A stretch of DNA of 64,000 nucleotides from an uncultured Bacteroidota bacterium. Lineage in GTDB: Bacteria; Bacteroidota; Bacteroidia; Chitinophagales; Chitinophagaceae. The stretch spans positions 124,001 to 188,000 of the forward strand of contig CAIYLW010000084.1 in NCBI GenBank assembly GCA_903927185.1, in the 5' to 3' direction. A model generated the notes under the pieces. It had not been told where the DNA came from and did not search any database. It saw nothing but the letters and a program-made list of their open reading frames with translations. This document shows, in pieces, positions 63,184-64,000 of this stretch. Every line of letters begins with the position of its first letter. Position 1 is the first letter of the stretch. The position numbers and the translations under genes were made by a program.

Positions 63184-64000
<817 letters not shown>

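Overview
This is an AT-rich chromosomal segment of a Bacteroidetes bacterium, most likely of the class Chitinophagia (family Chitinophagaceae). The signs are a PorZ-type protein of the type IX secretion system with a C-terminal sorting domain, two TonB-receptor-like outer membrane proteins with carboxypeptidase-regulatory N-termini, a GLPGLI-family protein, the long form of IspG, DUF5606, DUF4836 and DUF2147 proteins, and the Bacteroidetes promoter element TAnnTTTG about 17-20 nt upstream of many start codons. The genus is an inference. I see no tRNA, rRNA, CRISPR array, insertion sequence or prophage, so this is mainly core chromosome with one accessory-looking signalling stretch.

Layout. 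1-3.9 kb: arginine biosynthesis operon read leftward (GNAT acetyltransferase, argG, argC, argD cut by the window edge), preceded by a long, hairpin-rich leader region. 4.3-7.1 kb: first outer membrane barrel protein, with its own terminator. 7.3-15 kb: a YHS lipoprotein, an SNF2 helicase with two SWIM-like zinc motifs, ComB, and a PAS-PAS histidine kinase with a single-domain receiver. 14.6-19.1 kb: a run of rightward genes (SRPBCC, YgiD-type dioxygenase, YitT, VOC, acyl-CoA synthetase). 19.2-25.4 kb: second barrel protein, a GLPGLI protein and an HK/OmpR pair. 25.5-31.3 kb: GH53 galactanase, Kbl, a large DUF2339 membrane protein, a class D beta-lactamase. 31.4-35.9 kb: ispG, nadB and a lipid A-type acyltransferase. 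35.9-41.1 kb: persulfide dioxygenase-rhodanese protein and an ArsR regulator, TsaB with a degenerate hydroxyacyl-CoA dehydrogenase, RidA, an aldose epimerase, DUF2147. 41.2-50 kb: fused isobutyryl-CoA mutase IcmF, a secreted unknown, a YncE-propeller/phosphoesterase, PorZ.

50.0-55.3 kb is the most unusual part. A 520-bp gene-free stretch carries a 13-bp perfect hairpin and a structured element ending in an intrinsic terminator. Two paralogous rightward PAS-receiver proteins, one with an orphan phospho-acceptor helix and no kinase domain, flank a leftward lipoprotein / multi-pass membrane protein / HisKA_3 kinase / LuxR-type regulator operon. 55.3-64 kb: a DUF4836 lipoprotein-ABC ATPase-FtsX-like permease operon, a GH3/serine-hydrolase fusion, DUF5606, a CGWC thioredoxin-fold protein, and the start of a DegT-family aminotransferase.

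Overall architecture: four convergent gene pairs meet with their stop codons overlapping or within 1 nt and no terminator between them, while others are separated by strong hairpins.
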